DNA from: Aporhodopirellula rubra
GTDB taxonomy: Bacteria; Planctomycetota; Planctomycetia; Pirellulales; Pirellulaceae
Assembly: GCF_014192335.1 (NCBI RefSeq)
Contig: NZ_JACHXU010000007.1
Span: 1-64,000 of the forward strand
Length of the DNA stretch: 64,000 bases
Direction: 5' to 3'
The notes beneath the pieces are model-generated. The model was given only the letters and a program-made list of their open reading frames with translations, was not told the origin of the DNA and made no database searches. Both the position numbers and the translations under genes were made by a program. Of this stretch, positions 37,772 to 47,171 are shown piece by piece (positions within the stretch are counted from its first letter, which is position 1; each line of letters opens with the position of its first letter).

Positions 37772-38439
37772 AAATTAACCTTCATTGTCACGCGGGTTCC
37801 TTTGGAAATCGTGCTCTCGCGCTGTTTGCACGAATCGATCTCCAATTCAACTCCCCCCGATTCGGCGCGATGCCGGGCTAGAGTCAGCCCGTGAACCTGA
37901 TCGGAAGAAACGGCATCGAGATCGTACCCGGTCCCATCGTCTTGGACGCAAATCTGAACGCCCTGATTCCAATCTTTCACGGAAACTTCAATCAACCGAG
38001 CCTCCGCGTGCCGAACCGCATTACGCACAAACTCGATCGTCAGTCGATAGATCGCGATCGCCGCTTCGCGAGGGATAGATTGCGTCCCGCCGCTCGCGGG
38101 CTCGATCGACCAAACAACTCTAGGAGGATGGGGAGTGTTCGCGAGATCCAAGACGTCGTCAAGGAATTCCTTCGCCGCACCGACCGGATCCTCCAGCGCA
38201 GCGGGGGGATAAGTGATCCCGTTCATTAATTGGCGGGCGACGTTCCGGGATTCATCTATCCACCAGGCGACGTCCTCCAATCGAGACTCCAGTGGGCCAC
38301 CCATCACCTCTTTGGATCGGCGGATCGCTGACACCTTTGCCGCCGCTGCGAAAAGGTAGGGTAGTAGGCCGTCGTGAATTTCAGCCGCAATCGCCGCTCG
38401 CTCGGCCTCGATGATGGCCTGAATTTCCTGCGAACTCAG
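37768..38439 (-). CDS. NarX/LiaS-type histidine kinase with probable CTG start
   Basis: The frame contains a HisKA_3 H-box, AERAAIAAEIHDGLLPYLF (His22 in this numbering), and an HATPase_c domain. The N-box is FVRNAVRHAEARL (Asn140), and the G-box is QDDGTGYD. The only ATG/GTG start that leaves a long ORF, GTG 38334, lies after the H-box and would remove it. The frame is open upstream only to a TAA at 38457-38455 and has no ATG, GTG or TTG there. I chose CTG at 38439, overlapping the STAS stop (CTGA), with AAGAAGG about ten bases upstream. There is no sensor domain. A -1 frameshift from the STAS gene is the alternative. Start uncertain; domain content clear. Confidence 0.7.
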   Translation of the reverse strand: MSSQEIQAIIEAERAAIAAEIHDGLLPYLFAAAAKVSAIRRSKEVMGGPLESRLEDVAWWIDESRNVARQLMNGITYPPAALEDPVGAAKEFLDDVLDLANTPHPPRVVWSIEPASGGTQSIPREAAIAIYRLTIEFVRNAVRHAEARLIEVSVKDWNQGVQICVQDDGTGYDLDAVSSDQVHGLTLARHRAESGGVELEIDSCKQRESTISKGTRVTMKVNL

Positions 38440-38801
38440 CTGAACCAGCCCTTCTTATCAAAGCTGGCCAGAGCCCGCTCTTCACCGTCTTGGATGTCGA
38501 ACAATTTGTTCAATTTGGTGATTTTGAAAACCTCCATCACGTTCGGCGAAACTTCGCAAAACTTCAACGCAACGCCTTGCGCTTTGCAGCGTTTGTTGAG
38601 CATCACGAGCTTGGTAATCATCGCCGATGACATGAAAGAGACACCACGAAAATTCAGCAACAGTCGCTTGTGGATCGCCTCATCAACAGCATCCTGTAAC
38701 TCGCGGCCGACGGCTTCGATTTTCTGGCTATCGAGAATCTTGGTATCGGTAAATCCGAGCACCAAGATTTCTCCTTGCATTTGGTTAGTTATAGACGGCA
38801 T
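38436..38801 (-). CDS. STAS-domain anti-sigma-factor antagonist-like protein
   Basis: The 121-aa protein is a single STAS domain. Core elements are ILVLGFTDTKILDSQ, LLLNFRGVSFMSSAMITKLV with Ser58-Ser59 at the SpoIIAA phosphorylation position, and ALKFCEVSPNVMEVFKIT. Such proteins switch by Ser/Thr phosphorylation and bind kinases or sigma-factor regulators. It ends at TGA 38436, overlapping the presumed CTG start of a histidine kinase. The three-gene order STAS, histidine kinase, MoxR is unusual to me. Confidence 0.88.
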   Translation of the reverse strand: MPSITNQMQGEILVLGFTDTKILDSQKIEAVGRELQDAVDEAIHKRLLLNFRGVSFMSSAMITKLVMLNKRCKAQGVALKFCEVSPNVMEVFKITKLNKLFDIQDGEERALASFDKKGWFS

Positions 38802-39106
38802 GCGAGCGTTCCAAGGGAATCCGAGTTGGGGCCGTGGGTTGAACCGGTGCAGTCGACGAACTCGCCCGCCGGTTTAGTCTACCCCCTTAACAAGAGTCTA
38901 CCTAGTCCGTCCACCGGGACAACACACCCGAAATTTTTTGTCCGTCGGGACAGGCATTGGACTGGACAACCGTGAGGTGAAATTGATACAGCCCAGGATT
39001 GTTGCGGTATAGCCGCATGAATGCCCGAGAATCGGTTCGCCTTTTTCCATCCACGAAAACGGCGTGCCTCCTGGCCTCAGGATGAGGCCTGCTAGCGGAG
39101 TCTCTG
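38802..39106. other. Divergent intergenic region
   Basis: The gap separates the STAS gene from the coiled-coil gene, transcribed apart. It should hold both promoters. I saw no repeat or gene. Confidence 0.35.
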
Positions 39107-41332
39107 ATGAGCACTTGGATTGGAATCCCGTTTTTATCTGCCTTCCTGTTCGTAATGGGAGGGATCCTGGTAGGGCACCTGCTCTGGTATCGCGACCGCA
39201 GTCGGGACATGCAAGCGATCAAGGAAGCGGAATCGAAATACAATAAGGCCAAAGCTGCCGCACGTGACCGCAAACACCAATTCATCGAACTGTCGCGAAA
39301 CTCGCAATCATTCGAGCAACAGTGCGAAGACTATCGAAACGAAATCGATTCGCTCCGGCAAGCTCTCGCCAGCCAGAAGCAACATTCCGAATCGCTCGAA
39401 ACCGAAATGGGCAAACTGCAAGCCGAACACAGTCGGTTCGAACTCGCCTGCCGTGACGCTCAACAACAACGCGACGCCGCTCTCGATCAAGCCGAAGACA
39501 ACGCCACCGAACTCGATAAAGTTCGTGCCCTTCTCAAAGACACCGAAGCCAAATTCGAAGCCTCGGCAACCCAAATGGGCGAACTCGCCTCCACGGCCAC
39601 TGCTGCAGGAACGCAAATCAACGACTTGCAAACCCGCTGCGATCAACTCAGTCACAAGAACGAACAACTCGAACAAGAAATCCGCACGCTCAGCGGGCAA
39701 CTCGAAGCCTCGCAGCAACGACACACAACGTCGGAAGAAGAACGCGATCAGCTGGCTTCACAACGCGACGAAAAAGTTGCTGAACTCGAACAAGCCACGA
39801 TTCGCGGCGAACAACTCGACGAAGAAATCGCGTCACTCCGCGAGCAACTCGAGAACGCCCGAACTCAACGCGACAAACTAGAAGAAGAACGCGACCTCCT
39901 CGTCAGACAACGCGACCTCAGCGAAAAGGAGATCGGCCAGGTTTCCTCACGAGGCGAAGAACTCGAACAGGAACTCACCTCGCTGCGAGAACAACTCGAG
40001 GCCGCCGACGCGCAACGCGTGTCCCTCGAAGAAGCACGCGACGCCCTGACCGAGCAACGCGACTTGCTGATTCAACAACGCGATGACAACGCACGCGAAT
40101 ATGGTGCGATCACCAACCGCTGCGAAACACTCGCGGCCGAAATCGAAGAACTGCGTGAACGTTGTGACGACCTCACCATTCAGCGGGATGAAGCCGCCGA
40201 GCAACGAGATCACGCAATCATGCAACGCGATCAGTTCGCGACTGAACGGAACGAACTCGCCAACCAACACACCGAAACCACCACGTTGGCATCCGAAACG
40301 GACGAGAAGTACACCGAACTGCAAAAGGAATACGCAACACTGCGAGACCAGTACGAAGTTGCGATCCAGACCAATCAACAACGTCTCGAACAGGCCGACA
40401 GCCACGAAGCCAATGTCAAACGGCTTGAGAAGGAATTGCAATCCACCACGCTTCAGGTGCAAACGCTGCAGAGCGAACACGACGACCTGCTGGAACAACT
40501 CGACGAACGCACGGCAAGAATCCAAGCGGCAATCGACGGACGCGTGACGGCCGAAACCGCACTGAGCCAAATGGAAGCGCAAATCGAATCGTTGGAAGAG
40601 GAACTGACTCAATCGGGCCGTCTTCGCAGCGAACACGAACAGAAACTCCAAGAGATCCACGCGTCCACCGAAGAGATGCGTGTCCAGGCTCACGAACTCA
40701 GCGAGAAATTGTCAGGCAAAGACAAACGCATCGAAGAGTTGCAAGCACGAATCGGCGAACAAGAAGAAGCCATCAATCGGCACCGTGCCGAAATCCAACG
40801 GCTGCATTCGTTCCGCCCCGAGTTCGAAAAACTCAAAGAGAATGTCGCGCAGAAATCAGCCGCGTTGGCGAAAGCGGGAGCTGAATTGCAAACCCGCCGC
40901 AGCGTCGAGGCTCAACTGAAAAACGAACTCGAACAGCGAGACGAACGGATCACCGTTTTCACCGTCGAACAACAAACCGTTCGCCAGCAAATCGCCGAAC
41001 AAACCGAAGTCATCGGCAAACTCCGGCGTGAACTGCATGACGCGACCGCAAAGCTCGAAACCGCAAAGCAGTACCAACCACAGGCTGTCGCGTTGCAGAA
41101 AAAAGCCGAGACCTTACAAGTGGTCGAAAGCGATCTGCGGAAACAACTGCAAAACGTTTCCTCGGAACTCGATGCCAGCCTCGACGCGAATGCCTCGATG
41201 CAAGATCGCATCCGACAAATCGAATCGCAACTTCACGAAAACGCAGTCGCGATGCGAGACCTCCGGCGTAAACGTGCGAACGTTCCCGCTCTCGGTGCCG
41301 CGTCACAGAACGAGCAACGCAAAGCAGCCTAA
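39107..41332 (+). CDS. Membrane-anchored long coiled-coil protein
   Basis: The 741-aa protein has one N-terminal helix (residues ~7-27, PFLSAFLFVMGGILVGHLL). Almost all the rest, ~35 to 725, is a heptad-rich coiled coil full of Glu, Gln, Arg and Lys. Repetitive blocks such as EELEQELTSLREQLEAADAQ and EEERDLLVRQRDLSEKE suggest internal duplication. It ends in a short basic tail. The topology is like EzrA-type or tether proteins, but I recognise no family. Role could be structural. The codon and residue bias are those of coiled coil rather than foreign DNA. Confidence 0.82.
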   Translation: MSTWIGIPFLSAFLFVMGGILVGHLLWYRDRSRDMQAIKEAESKYNKAKAAARDRKHQFIELSRNSQSFEQQCEDYRNEIDSLRQALASQKQHSESLETEMGKLQAEHSRFELACRDAQQQRDAALDQAEDNATELDKVRALLKDTEAKFEASATQMGELASTATAAGTQINDLQTRCDQLSHKNEQLEQEIRTLSGQLEASQQRHTTSEEERDQLASQRDEKVAELEQATIRGEQLDEEIASLREQLENARTQRDKLEEERDLLVRQRDLSEKEIGQVSSRGEELEQELTSLREQLEAADAQRVSLEEARDALTEQRDLLIQQRDDNAREYGAITNRCETLAAEIEELRERCDDLTIQRDEAAEQRDHAIMQRDQFATERNELANQHTETTTLASETDEKYTELQKEYATLRDQYEVAIQTNQQRLEQADSHEANVKRLEKELQSTTLQVQTLQSEHDDLLEQLDERTARIQAAIDGRVTAETALSQMEAQIESLEEELTQSGRLRSEHEQKLQEIHASTEEMRVQAHELSEKLSGKDKRIEELQARIGEQEEAINRHRAEIQRLHSFRPEFEKLKENVAQKSAALAKAGAELQTRRSVEAQLKNELEQRDERITVFTVEQQTVRQQIAEQTEVIGKLRRELHDATAKLETAKQYQPQAVALQKKAETLQVVESDLRKQLQNVSSELDASLDANASMQDRIRQIESQLHENAVAMRDLRRKRANVPALGAASQNEQRKAA

Positions 41333-41748
41333 ACGGACCGACGGTTCGCTCCACACAGCTCTTAGCAGGCGTTCTTGCCCAACTCTCAAGCCACGCGATC
41401 ATTACGCGACCATCGGTCGGAAAAGAACCGGCAGAACGTGTCATCGGTTATTAACAACCGAGCACGCGACTCTGCCGAATCACCCCCATTCGGGCGTCGC
41501 GTGGCACGGAGCTCACGCCACCTCTGCGGCACTCGTCAATCCCCGCGTTGCTACCTGCTACCAACAGTGTTCCGGCGTCATGAGTCCGCCGCGCGAATGA
41601 GTGAACCGAAACTGCATTCGGCGACCAAACGCGATGTTAAATTTCGCGAATCGTTTACTTCGCAAATGCCGACGCCCCTCTCTTTCTGCATTCCGCACCG
41701 CCGCGGTCCCGATGCAGTCCCCGCACCCAAACCGAGCGAGCAACGAAG
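41333..41748. other. Intergenic region
   Basis: I could support no gene. A plus-strand frame from 41375 runs to the next gene but its residues are not protein-like. No hairpin stood out. Confidence 0.35.
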
Positions 41749-42129
41749 ATGATACGCGACATGGATTTAATTCGAGCCATTGTGCTCGCGATTCGCAATC
41801 ATGAAGCTCGCCCATCGGCGAGTGAAATCCAACAAGCCATCGGCGATGTCGACGATGGAGTTTTCCTCTACCACATCGAAATGGTGACCCAAGGAGCCTT
41901 GGTGTCGGGAATCGACACAGGCCCCCGCAAGGATCGCTACGGCAAAGCAAACTTGGCTCTGACCTGGGAGGGCCAAGAATTCGCCGACAACATCCTCAAC
42001 GACTCCGTCTGGGCGAGCGCAAAAAAGACGCTCGATGATGCCAATCTCGAATCAGCGTCGTTCGAAGTCTGGTCGCGAATCGCGATCGCCAAAATCACCG
42101 AACTCTGCACCCCCGCGACCGACCGCTGA
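41749..42129 (+). CDS. DUF2513-domain protein
   Basis: The 126-aa protein begins MIRDMDLIRAIVLAI and contains VFLYHIEMVTQGALVSG and LALTWEGQEFADNI. These are the recognised blocks of DUF2513: a winged-helix-like start followed by the 'LTWxGxEFxD' segment. The family occurs in phages, mobile elements and chromosomes, and its function is unknown. There are no phage genes around it. A DNA-binding role would fit the fold but is inference. Confidence 0.8.
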   Translation: MIRDMDLIRAIVLAIRNHEARPSASEIQQAIGDVDDGVFLYHIEMVTQGALVSGIDTGPRKDRYGKANLALTWEGQEFADNILNDSVWASAKKTLDDANLESASFEVWSRIAIAKITELCTPATDR

Positions 42130-42329
42130 CGCGGAAGATCGCGATGGGGCAGCGTTGAAACATCAGTGGAATCGGATCACTCGCGTGACTCCGCGAGTTT
42201 TCCCAGCGAAAGCATGCGAATTGTCGGAGTCGGCTCACCTAACAAAGCCCCCATCCGACAACGTGTTAGTTCTTGAGCGCCGTTTCGAACCGAGCCGCAG
42301 CCAAGACTGCAACCGGCAAACGCGGTCGA

Positions 42330-42698
42330 CTACTTTCGTTTTTTGCGACGCTTCTTCGTCCCGAGTTCCTTCCAAACTTGTTTGGCACAACTTCGGTCCA
42401 ACAGAACGAGTTGGCGTCGCCTGGTGTCGATCGTGACGACGTTTCCGAGTCGGTCTTTCGCATAAACAAACGGCAAACAGACGCGGAGGACTTTCAGTGG
42501 TTTCCCCGCGTCATGCGGCATGTAGCGAAACCGGATCGGTTCTTCGGGGGCAATTGAGATCGAAGAGCAGTCCCACAGGAACGAGGGCAACTCAACAACT
42601 TCGTTTAGACCAGTGACGTAGTCACCACGCCGGATGTCCTCGCCCGCGATGCGAGAGGCGACGGTGGTGCCCGACTGTTTATCGGATGCAACTTTCAT
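42330..42698 (-). CDS. Protein of unknown function, 122 aa, basic C-terminus
   Basis: The chosen ATG (42698) gives MKVASDKQSGTTVASRIAGE. The middle is a well-formed beta-rich block (DIRRGDYVTGLNEVVELPSF, EEPIRFRYMPHDAG, LRVCLPFVYAKDRLG) and the tail is very basic (KKRRKKRK). I do not recognise a family. The sequence reads as a genuine protein. It lies alone between a DUF2513 gene and a cation antiporter. The basic tail could bind nucleic acid. Confidence 0.62.
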   Translation of the reverse strand: MKVASDKQSGTTVASRIAGEDIRRGDYVTGLNEVVELPSFLWDCSSISIAPEEPIRFRYMPHDAGKPLKVLRVCLPFVYAKDRLGNVVTIDTRRRQLVLLDRSCAKQVWKELGTKKRRKKRK

Positions 42699-43012
42699 GA
42701 TGGATTCTTTGAACAAATGAGGATAATGCGGTGTGCCTTACGACGCGAAGATTGCGCAAGCGGAAACAACGTTCTCGGCTGCAAACTACGAATTGGCTTT
42801 GATTGACACACGCATTTTTGTTCAGAACACGAAAATTGAATCGGAAGTGGCGGAACCGTTCATCGAACGTGATCGTTCGCGTGCACCGCCAGATGCTGAA
42901 TTGAGAGATCGAAATCTGCTCTCAATGGAAGAGCCTTCCCACCCGCACGGGTTCGCAAAAAACTCTCTTTTTCCAAAGTCCGTTTCCGACGAAGTGAATC
43001 CGCGAACGGATG

Positions 43013-44812
43013 CTAGGACGCTTCTTCTGCTTCTTCTGAAACGACAACACCCTCGGACGACTCAACCGACTCCGTCGACGATACCACCGGTTCAGGCTGC
43101 GGCAGCAACGTCATGCCGACGTTTTCAATCGTTCCATCTTCCCCGAGTTCACGGACATGGAAAGCGATTTGTTCACGGCGAACGGTGGCGCCTGATTTAA
43201 CGTCGTCTTGCGATAGCTGATCGTGCATCCATTGGGACAGCGTCGCATGAGGGTCTCCGCCGAGTTCCAGATCATAACACTGTTCGAGATCACTCACGCG
43301 AATGGAACCCCGCAAAGGGAATTCCATCTGCTCGGGCAACGTTTTGATCGGCACGTCATCACAGGAAAACACCCGGTCGACCATCGCTCGCACCTGAGGA
43401 CGCAGCACCACGATCACGTGATCGTCGACCTGTAACCGGGTTCGGCCTTGCGGCAGAATGGTCTGCTCGTCTCGCACGAGCAAAGCAATCACCACACCTT
43501 CCGGGAGTGCAAGGTTTCGAATCAGACAACCGGCCGCGCGACAGGTTTTGTCGACGTAATAATCGACGATGTCTCCGTCGACGTTTCGCAGTGAACTGAT
43601 TTCGAGAGTAACCGGCGGAGGGCGTCGCGTTGGCACATCGACTTTCAAATACCGGGCCACCGCCGGTAACGTCCATCCCTGCAACAACGCGGAGACCAAT
43701 ACGACGAAGAATACCGTGTCAAACATGACCGCCGCGCCGGGCAAACCCGCTAACATCGGGAACGTTGCCAACGTGATCGGAACCGCCCCCTTGAGTCCCA
43801 CCCACGACAGGAACGTCAACTCACGTCTCGCAAATCGAAACGGTGCCGCACAGACGAACACGGCGAGCGGACGTGCGATAAGAATCAACACGAGTGAAAT
43901 CATCAACGCGGGCATCGCGACGGCGACGAGTCGACTCGGGAACGACAAAATCCCCAACGCCGTGAACATCAGAATCTGACAGATCCACGCGACCGCGTCG
44001 TGGAACAACAGAATGCCTCGATGGAACACAGGCCGACGATTCCCGATGACGATCCCCGTCAGGTAAACCGCCAAGAACCCGCTGCCGCCAAACGCCGCGG
44101 AAAATCCGAAAGAGAACAGCCCCAACGCCGTGGCCATGACCGGGTAAAGGCCCGCTGCTTCCAACCGAATGTGTTTGAGCGTCCATGAACCGACCCAACC
44201 AACCAGCAATCCGACGATGGTGCCGACGACGATTTGATTCAAGAAGAGCAGGATCAACCCCGCTCCCATGGGAACTTCACCGGTCAAAACTTGGATCAAA
44301 CCGATGGTCAGAAAAATGGCCATCGGATCGTTCGATCCACTCTCCACCTCCAGCGTGTTCGCCAATCGAGGGCGAATGTGAACCCCGCCGCCCCGGAGCA
44401 CCGAGAACACAACCGAGGCATCCGTCGATCCAACGATGCTGCCGAGCAGCAGCCCCTGCAAAACCGTGAGTCCTAAAATCCAGGACGCAGCCAAACCCGT
44501 CACGACTGCGGTGATGAACACGCCAATCGTGGCCAGAACACTAGCCGGTTTCCACGCCGATCGGATCGAGTTGTACGGCGTCCGCACTCCACCGTCGAAT
44601 AGGATCAAACAGAGCGCAACGGTCCCGATGCCATAAGCGATCGAGTAGTCTTCAAACTCGATCCCGCCAATGCCCTCGGATCCCGCCAGCATTCCGACGA
44701 CCAAGAAGACAAACAGGACGGGCACCCCCATCCGCGAAGAAAATTTATTCGACGCGATTCCGAGCAACAACAAAATGCCCGTAATCAGAATCAGTGTTTC
44801 GATACTTAGCAT
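43013..44812 (-). CDS. CPA1-type K+/H+ or Na+/H+ antiporter (NhaP2-like)
   Basis: The 599-aa protein has about 12-13 helices in residues 1-400. Family blocks are LILFDGGVRTP, GSIVGSTDASVVFSVLRG, LEVESGSNDPMAIF (the ion-binding Asn-Asp) and WVGLKGAVPITLATFPML. The C-terminal cytosolic part (~420-560) includes a TrkA-C-type domain (LPEGVVIALLVRDEQTILP ... VDDHVIVVL) and ends in a Glu/Val/Ser-rich tail. Such antiporters exchange protons for K+ or Na+ and help with pH and salt balance, in line with the sucrose genes elsewhere. Confidence 0.92.
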   Translation of the reverse strand: MLSIETLILITGILLLLGIASNKFSSRMGVPVLFVFLVVGMLAGSEGIGGIEFEDYSIAYGIGTVALCLILFDGGVRTPYNSIRSAWKPASVLATIGVFITAVVTGLAASWILGLTVLQGLLLGSIVGSTDASVVFSVLRGGGVHIRPRLANTLEVESGSNDPMAIFLTIGLIQVLTGEVPMGAGLILLFLNQIVVGTIVGLLVGWVGSWTLKHIRLEAAGLYPVMATALGLFSFGFSAAFGGSGFLAVYLTGIVIGNRRPVFHRGILLFHDAVAWICQILMFTALGILSFPSRLVAVAMPALMISLVLILIARPLAVFVCAAPFRFARRELTFLSWVGLKGAVPITLATFPMLAGLPGAAVMFDTVFFVVLVSALLQGWTLPAVARYLKVDVPTRRPPPVTLEISSLRNVDGDIVDYYVDKTCRAAGCLIRNLALPEGVVIALLVRDEQTILPQGRTRLQVDDHVIVVLRPQVRAMVDRVFSCDDVPIKTLPEQMEFPLRGSIRVSDLEQCYDLELGGDPHATLSQWMHDQLSQDDVKSGATVRREQIAFHVRELGEDGTIENVGMTLLPQPEPVVSSTESVESSEGVVVSEEAEEAS

Positions 44813-45273
44813 CGGATGGTCGTCTCGCTCATGAACACAAACAGTCCATCATCGGACAATCAAAACGTGTTACCGCCAGGCAATCGATTCGTCATCAGAA
44901 TAAAGAACTTTGGCACCGACGCAATTCAGCGCGACACCAATCGACATAATAGCCTTACGCAAAAGAGCGTACCGACGTGACAAGGGCGAATCGTGCTATC
45001 GCCATGAGAGCATTTTCAGAACCGTGGTGGACGATCCCGCTGGACTTCGCAGAACTTCATTCTGACGAATCCGGCTTGCGTGAACGGGCATGCCCTCATT
45101 TGAAAGGCGCGAATCGATGTGACCGCAACGACGTTGTCCACAAACGATAGACAACGGCGCAGCGACCACCGCCGGCTCATTTCATTTCGCAACACTTTAT
45201 CCGGCCCAGCACACTTCGTCGCCAATCAATCTGGCTGACTTCATTGAACCGATTTACCCTACCCCCGTGGCGT
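44813..45273. other. Intergenic region
   Basis: This gap has no gene I could support and no clear RNA structure. It separates the antiporter from the lptE operon; both are on the minus strand. Confidence 0.35.
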
Positions 45274-45834
45274 CTACCAGCGTGTTTCCATCTGGCTGAC
45301 GATGCGTCCGGCGAGATCTTCGATGGCTTTTTGCATCGCCATATCGACGCTCTGTCCGGCTTCGGGAACGAACCGCTCATCTTGGCTAAACAGGATGGTC
45401 AAATCATCTGTTGGAACGATTGAATTGTTGAGCAACAACCGTCCGGCGCGATCCGTCCATGACGCACGCACCTGAATCGCCGCATCGAGTGCCCGAGGGT
45501 AGTCCGAATCGGTCTCGGTCAGCACGCGTTTCGTTTCTCCGATCACTTCACACTTCAGCGTCGTGTCGGCAAACGGGTCAGCGGTGACTTTATACGGTGT
45601 CCGCAATTCGATTTCACGGATCAACGCTTCGGTCAACTGCAGTCCCAGATCATGCCGGAACGTCGCATCGCGAATGATGGGAACGTGAACGGTCTGGATT
45701 CCGGGAGGAAACAAAGCCGCGTTGCCGAATCGATAGGGAGCGCATCCCGTTGCGAGAACGAACGCGAGCAGCACCATCGGCACCACGCTCCCAATTCCGA
45801 TCCGCACGCGTATTGAATTCGCCATGCGGATCAC
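45274..45834 (-). CDS. LptE-family LPS-assembly lipoprotein
   Basis: The 186-aa product begins with GTG, overlapping the upstream stop (GTGA); an in-frame ATG three codons later is an alternative. A signal segment ends in LATGC, a lipobox. Next come CAPYRFGNAALFPPGIQTVHV and RHDLGLQLTEALIREIE with LKCEVIGETKRVLTE, matching the planctomycete LptE-type family. LptE plugs the LptD barrel for lipopolysaccharide insertion. It lies in an operon with a BamD-like gene and recO. Confidence 0.85.
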   Translation of the reverse strand: MIRMANSIRVRIGIGSVVPMVLLAFVLATGCAPYRFGNAALFPPGIQTVHVPIIRDATFRHDLGLQLTEALIREIELRTPYKVTADPFADTTLKCEVIGETKRVLTETDSDYPRALDAAIQVRASWTDRAGRLLLNNSIVPTDDLTILFSQDERFVPEAGQSVDMAMQKAIEDLAGRIVSQMETRW

Positions 45835-47129
45835 CGGAGCATCGTCTCGCTTTTATCACCCGACTGCGATTCGAATTTGGTCACCAATGGCGGTGATCTT
45901 TTCGAGTCGGGGAAGACGGCCTTGAGCCAACTCAATCGTTGACGAGGCACGGGTGGACGGGTGGACGTTTTCTCCAGACGCTCGCGTGCCTTGTCGGCAA
46001 TCGGCGTGCTCGGATAGTCGTCGAGAATCTTTTGGTAGTATTCCGACGCGGCGCGATTCTCGCCCTTTTTCTCGCGGTACTGGGCCCGTGCAAACAAATG
46101 CTCCGAACGGCGGTAGGCGACCTCAGCGGCGGCGCGGGCGATCATGTCCGCGGTCTCCTGATCTCGCATCTTGTCAGGAAAACGTTGGCGGGTTTGGTTG
46201 ACGAGCTTTTCCGCTTCTTCGAGCATCAATCCGCTGTACTCCGGTCCGGCGTACACCTCGAGTTTGGCTCGAATTCCTAACAAGTGAGCCAAGAAAAAGT
46301 GCTCGCTGTCGGGGAAGGTTTCGCGAAGGTCCGTGAGGAACTCGTCCGCCATCTCGTACTTACCTTGGCGAATGTACTCTGCCGCAGCGGCCATCGTCGC
46401 ATCGTCTGCCAGACGCCCGGTCGGGTCGTCATAGCGAATTTGGTCGAGCACGCGAACCGCATGGCCGTCCACGTCGAGACGAGGACGCGTGGGGTCGAAC
46501 AGATTGAGCGACCACCAACTTCGTGCGTTGGCTTTTTCGGTATCGATCCAGTACTGCGAAATTTCAAACAGGCGAGCGGCAACGCGGTCGTTATGCCGGT
46601 TCCGTGGATAGTCTTTTTGCAATTTCTGATAAACGTCGCTGGCCGCAGTTAGTTTGTCGGCGAAGAACAAACTCTCCGCTTGCATGAACATCGCGTCTTG
46701 CGAGAGTGCCGATCCCGGTTCCGCATCGGCTGCCCGGCCGAAGATCTTTGCGGCGCGAGCGAACTCGGATTTCTCGCGTCCCTCGGTCTCGCCGTCACGG
46801 GCAATCGTTCCGACTTCGGCCGCCGCTGATCGAAAAATGGTGTCGGCTTGCTGGTACAGCTCGCGAGCGCGCACCGCGTCGGCTTGTTCCCGACCGGTAA
46901 TGAATCGCGTGACGCTGTCGGCGGTTTTCTGAGTGGATTTCCAGAGCGATTCGTCTTCCTGGGCCGCTAACGAGGAGACCGAAACGAGAGAGATCAGACC
47001 GGTAAAAAATACGGCCAGGTGCCGTCCCCTGCTCGTCGAGCAGAACGGGTTCGCTGCATCGAAACGGTTCTCCGTTTGAAAAAGGGGAGACGTCGCAATC
47101 ATCGCAGGAGGGGTGTTCGGATCAGGCAT
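45831..47129 (-). CDS. BamD/YfiO-like TPR protein
   Basis: The 432-aa protein has an N-terminal hydrophobic segment (~38-56) and then TPR-like helices. Typical blocks are AQYREKKGENRAASEYYQKI, DDYPSTPIADKARERLEK and FADKLTAASDVYQKLQKDYP. These 'Y-x-x-I-x-x-x-x-P-x-s' repeats are characteristic of YfiO/BamD outer-membrane assembly proteins. No lipobox Cys is visible at the expected place, so anchoring may differ. The last four bases overlap the lptE start, so translation is coupled. A role in barrel assembly is inferred. Confidence 0.75.
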   Translation of the reverse strand: MPDPNTPPAMIATSPLFQTENRFDAANPFCSTSRGRHLAVFFTGLISLVSVSSLAAQEDESLWKSTQKTADSVTRFITGREQADAVRARELYQQADTIFRSAAAEVGTIARDGETEGREKSEFARAAKIFGRAADAEPGSALSQDAMFMQAESLFFADKLTAASDVYQKLQKDYPRNRHNDRVAARLFEISQYWIDTEKANARSWWSLNLFDPTRPRLDVDGHAVRVLDQIRYDDPTGRLADDATMAAAAEYIRQGKYEMADEFLTDLRETFPDSEHFFLAHLLGIRAKLEVYAGPEYSGLMLEEAEKLVNQTRQRFPDKMRDQETADMIARAAAEVAYRRSEHLFARAQYREKKGENRAASEYYQKILDDYPSTPIADKARERLEKTSTRPPVPRQRLSWLKAVFPDSKRSPPLVTKFESQSGDKSETMLR

Positions 47130-47171
47130 CGATGTTCCATCATCATTGTCGAGTCGTCAGCACGCGGTGAT

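Noticed and set aside
41749-42129. DUF2513 gene as a sign of prophage
   Set aside because: No other phage gene, att-like repeat or integrase is nearby.
42733-43200. 155-codon plus-strand frame
   Set aside because: Half of it is antisense to the antiporter gene and the rest is not protein-like.
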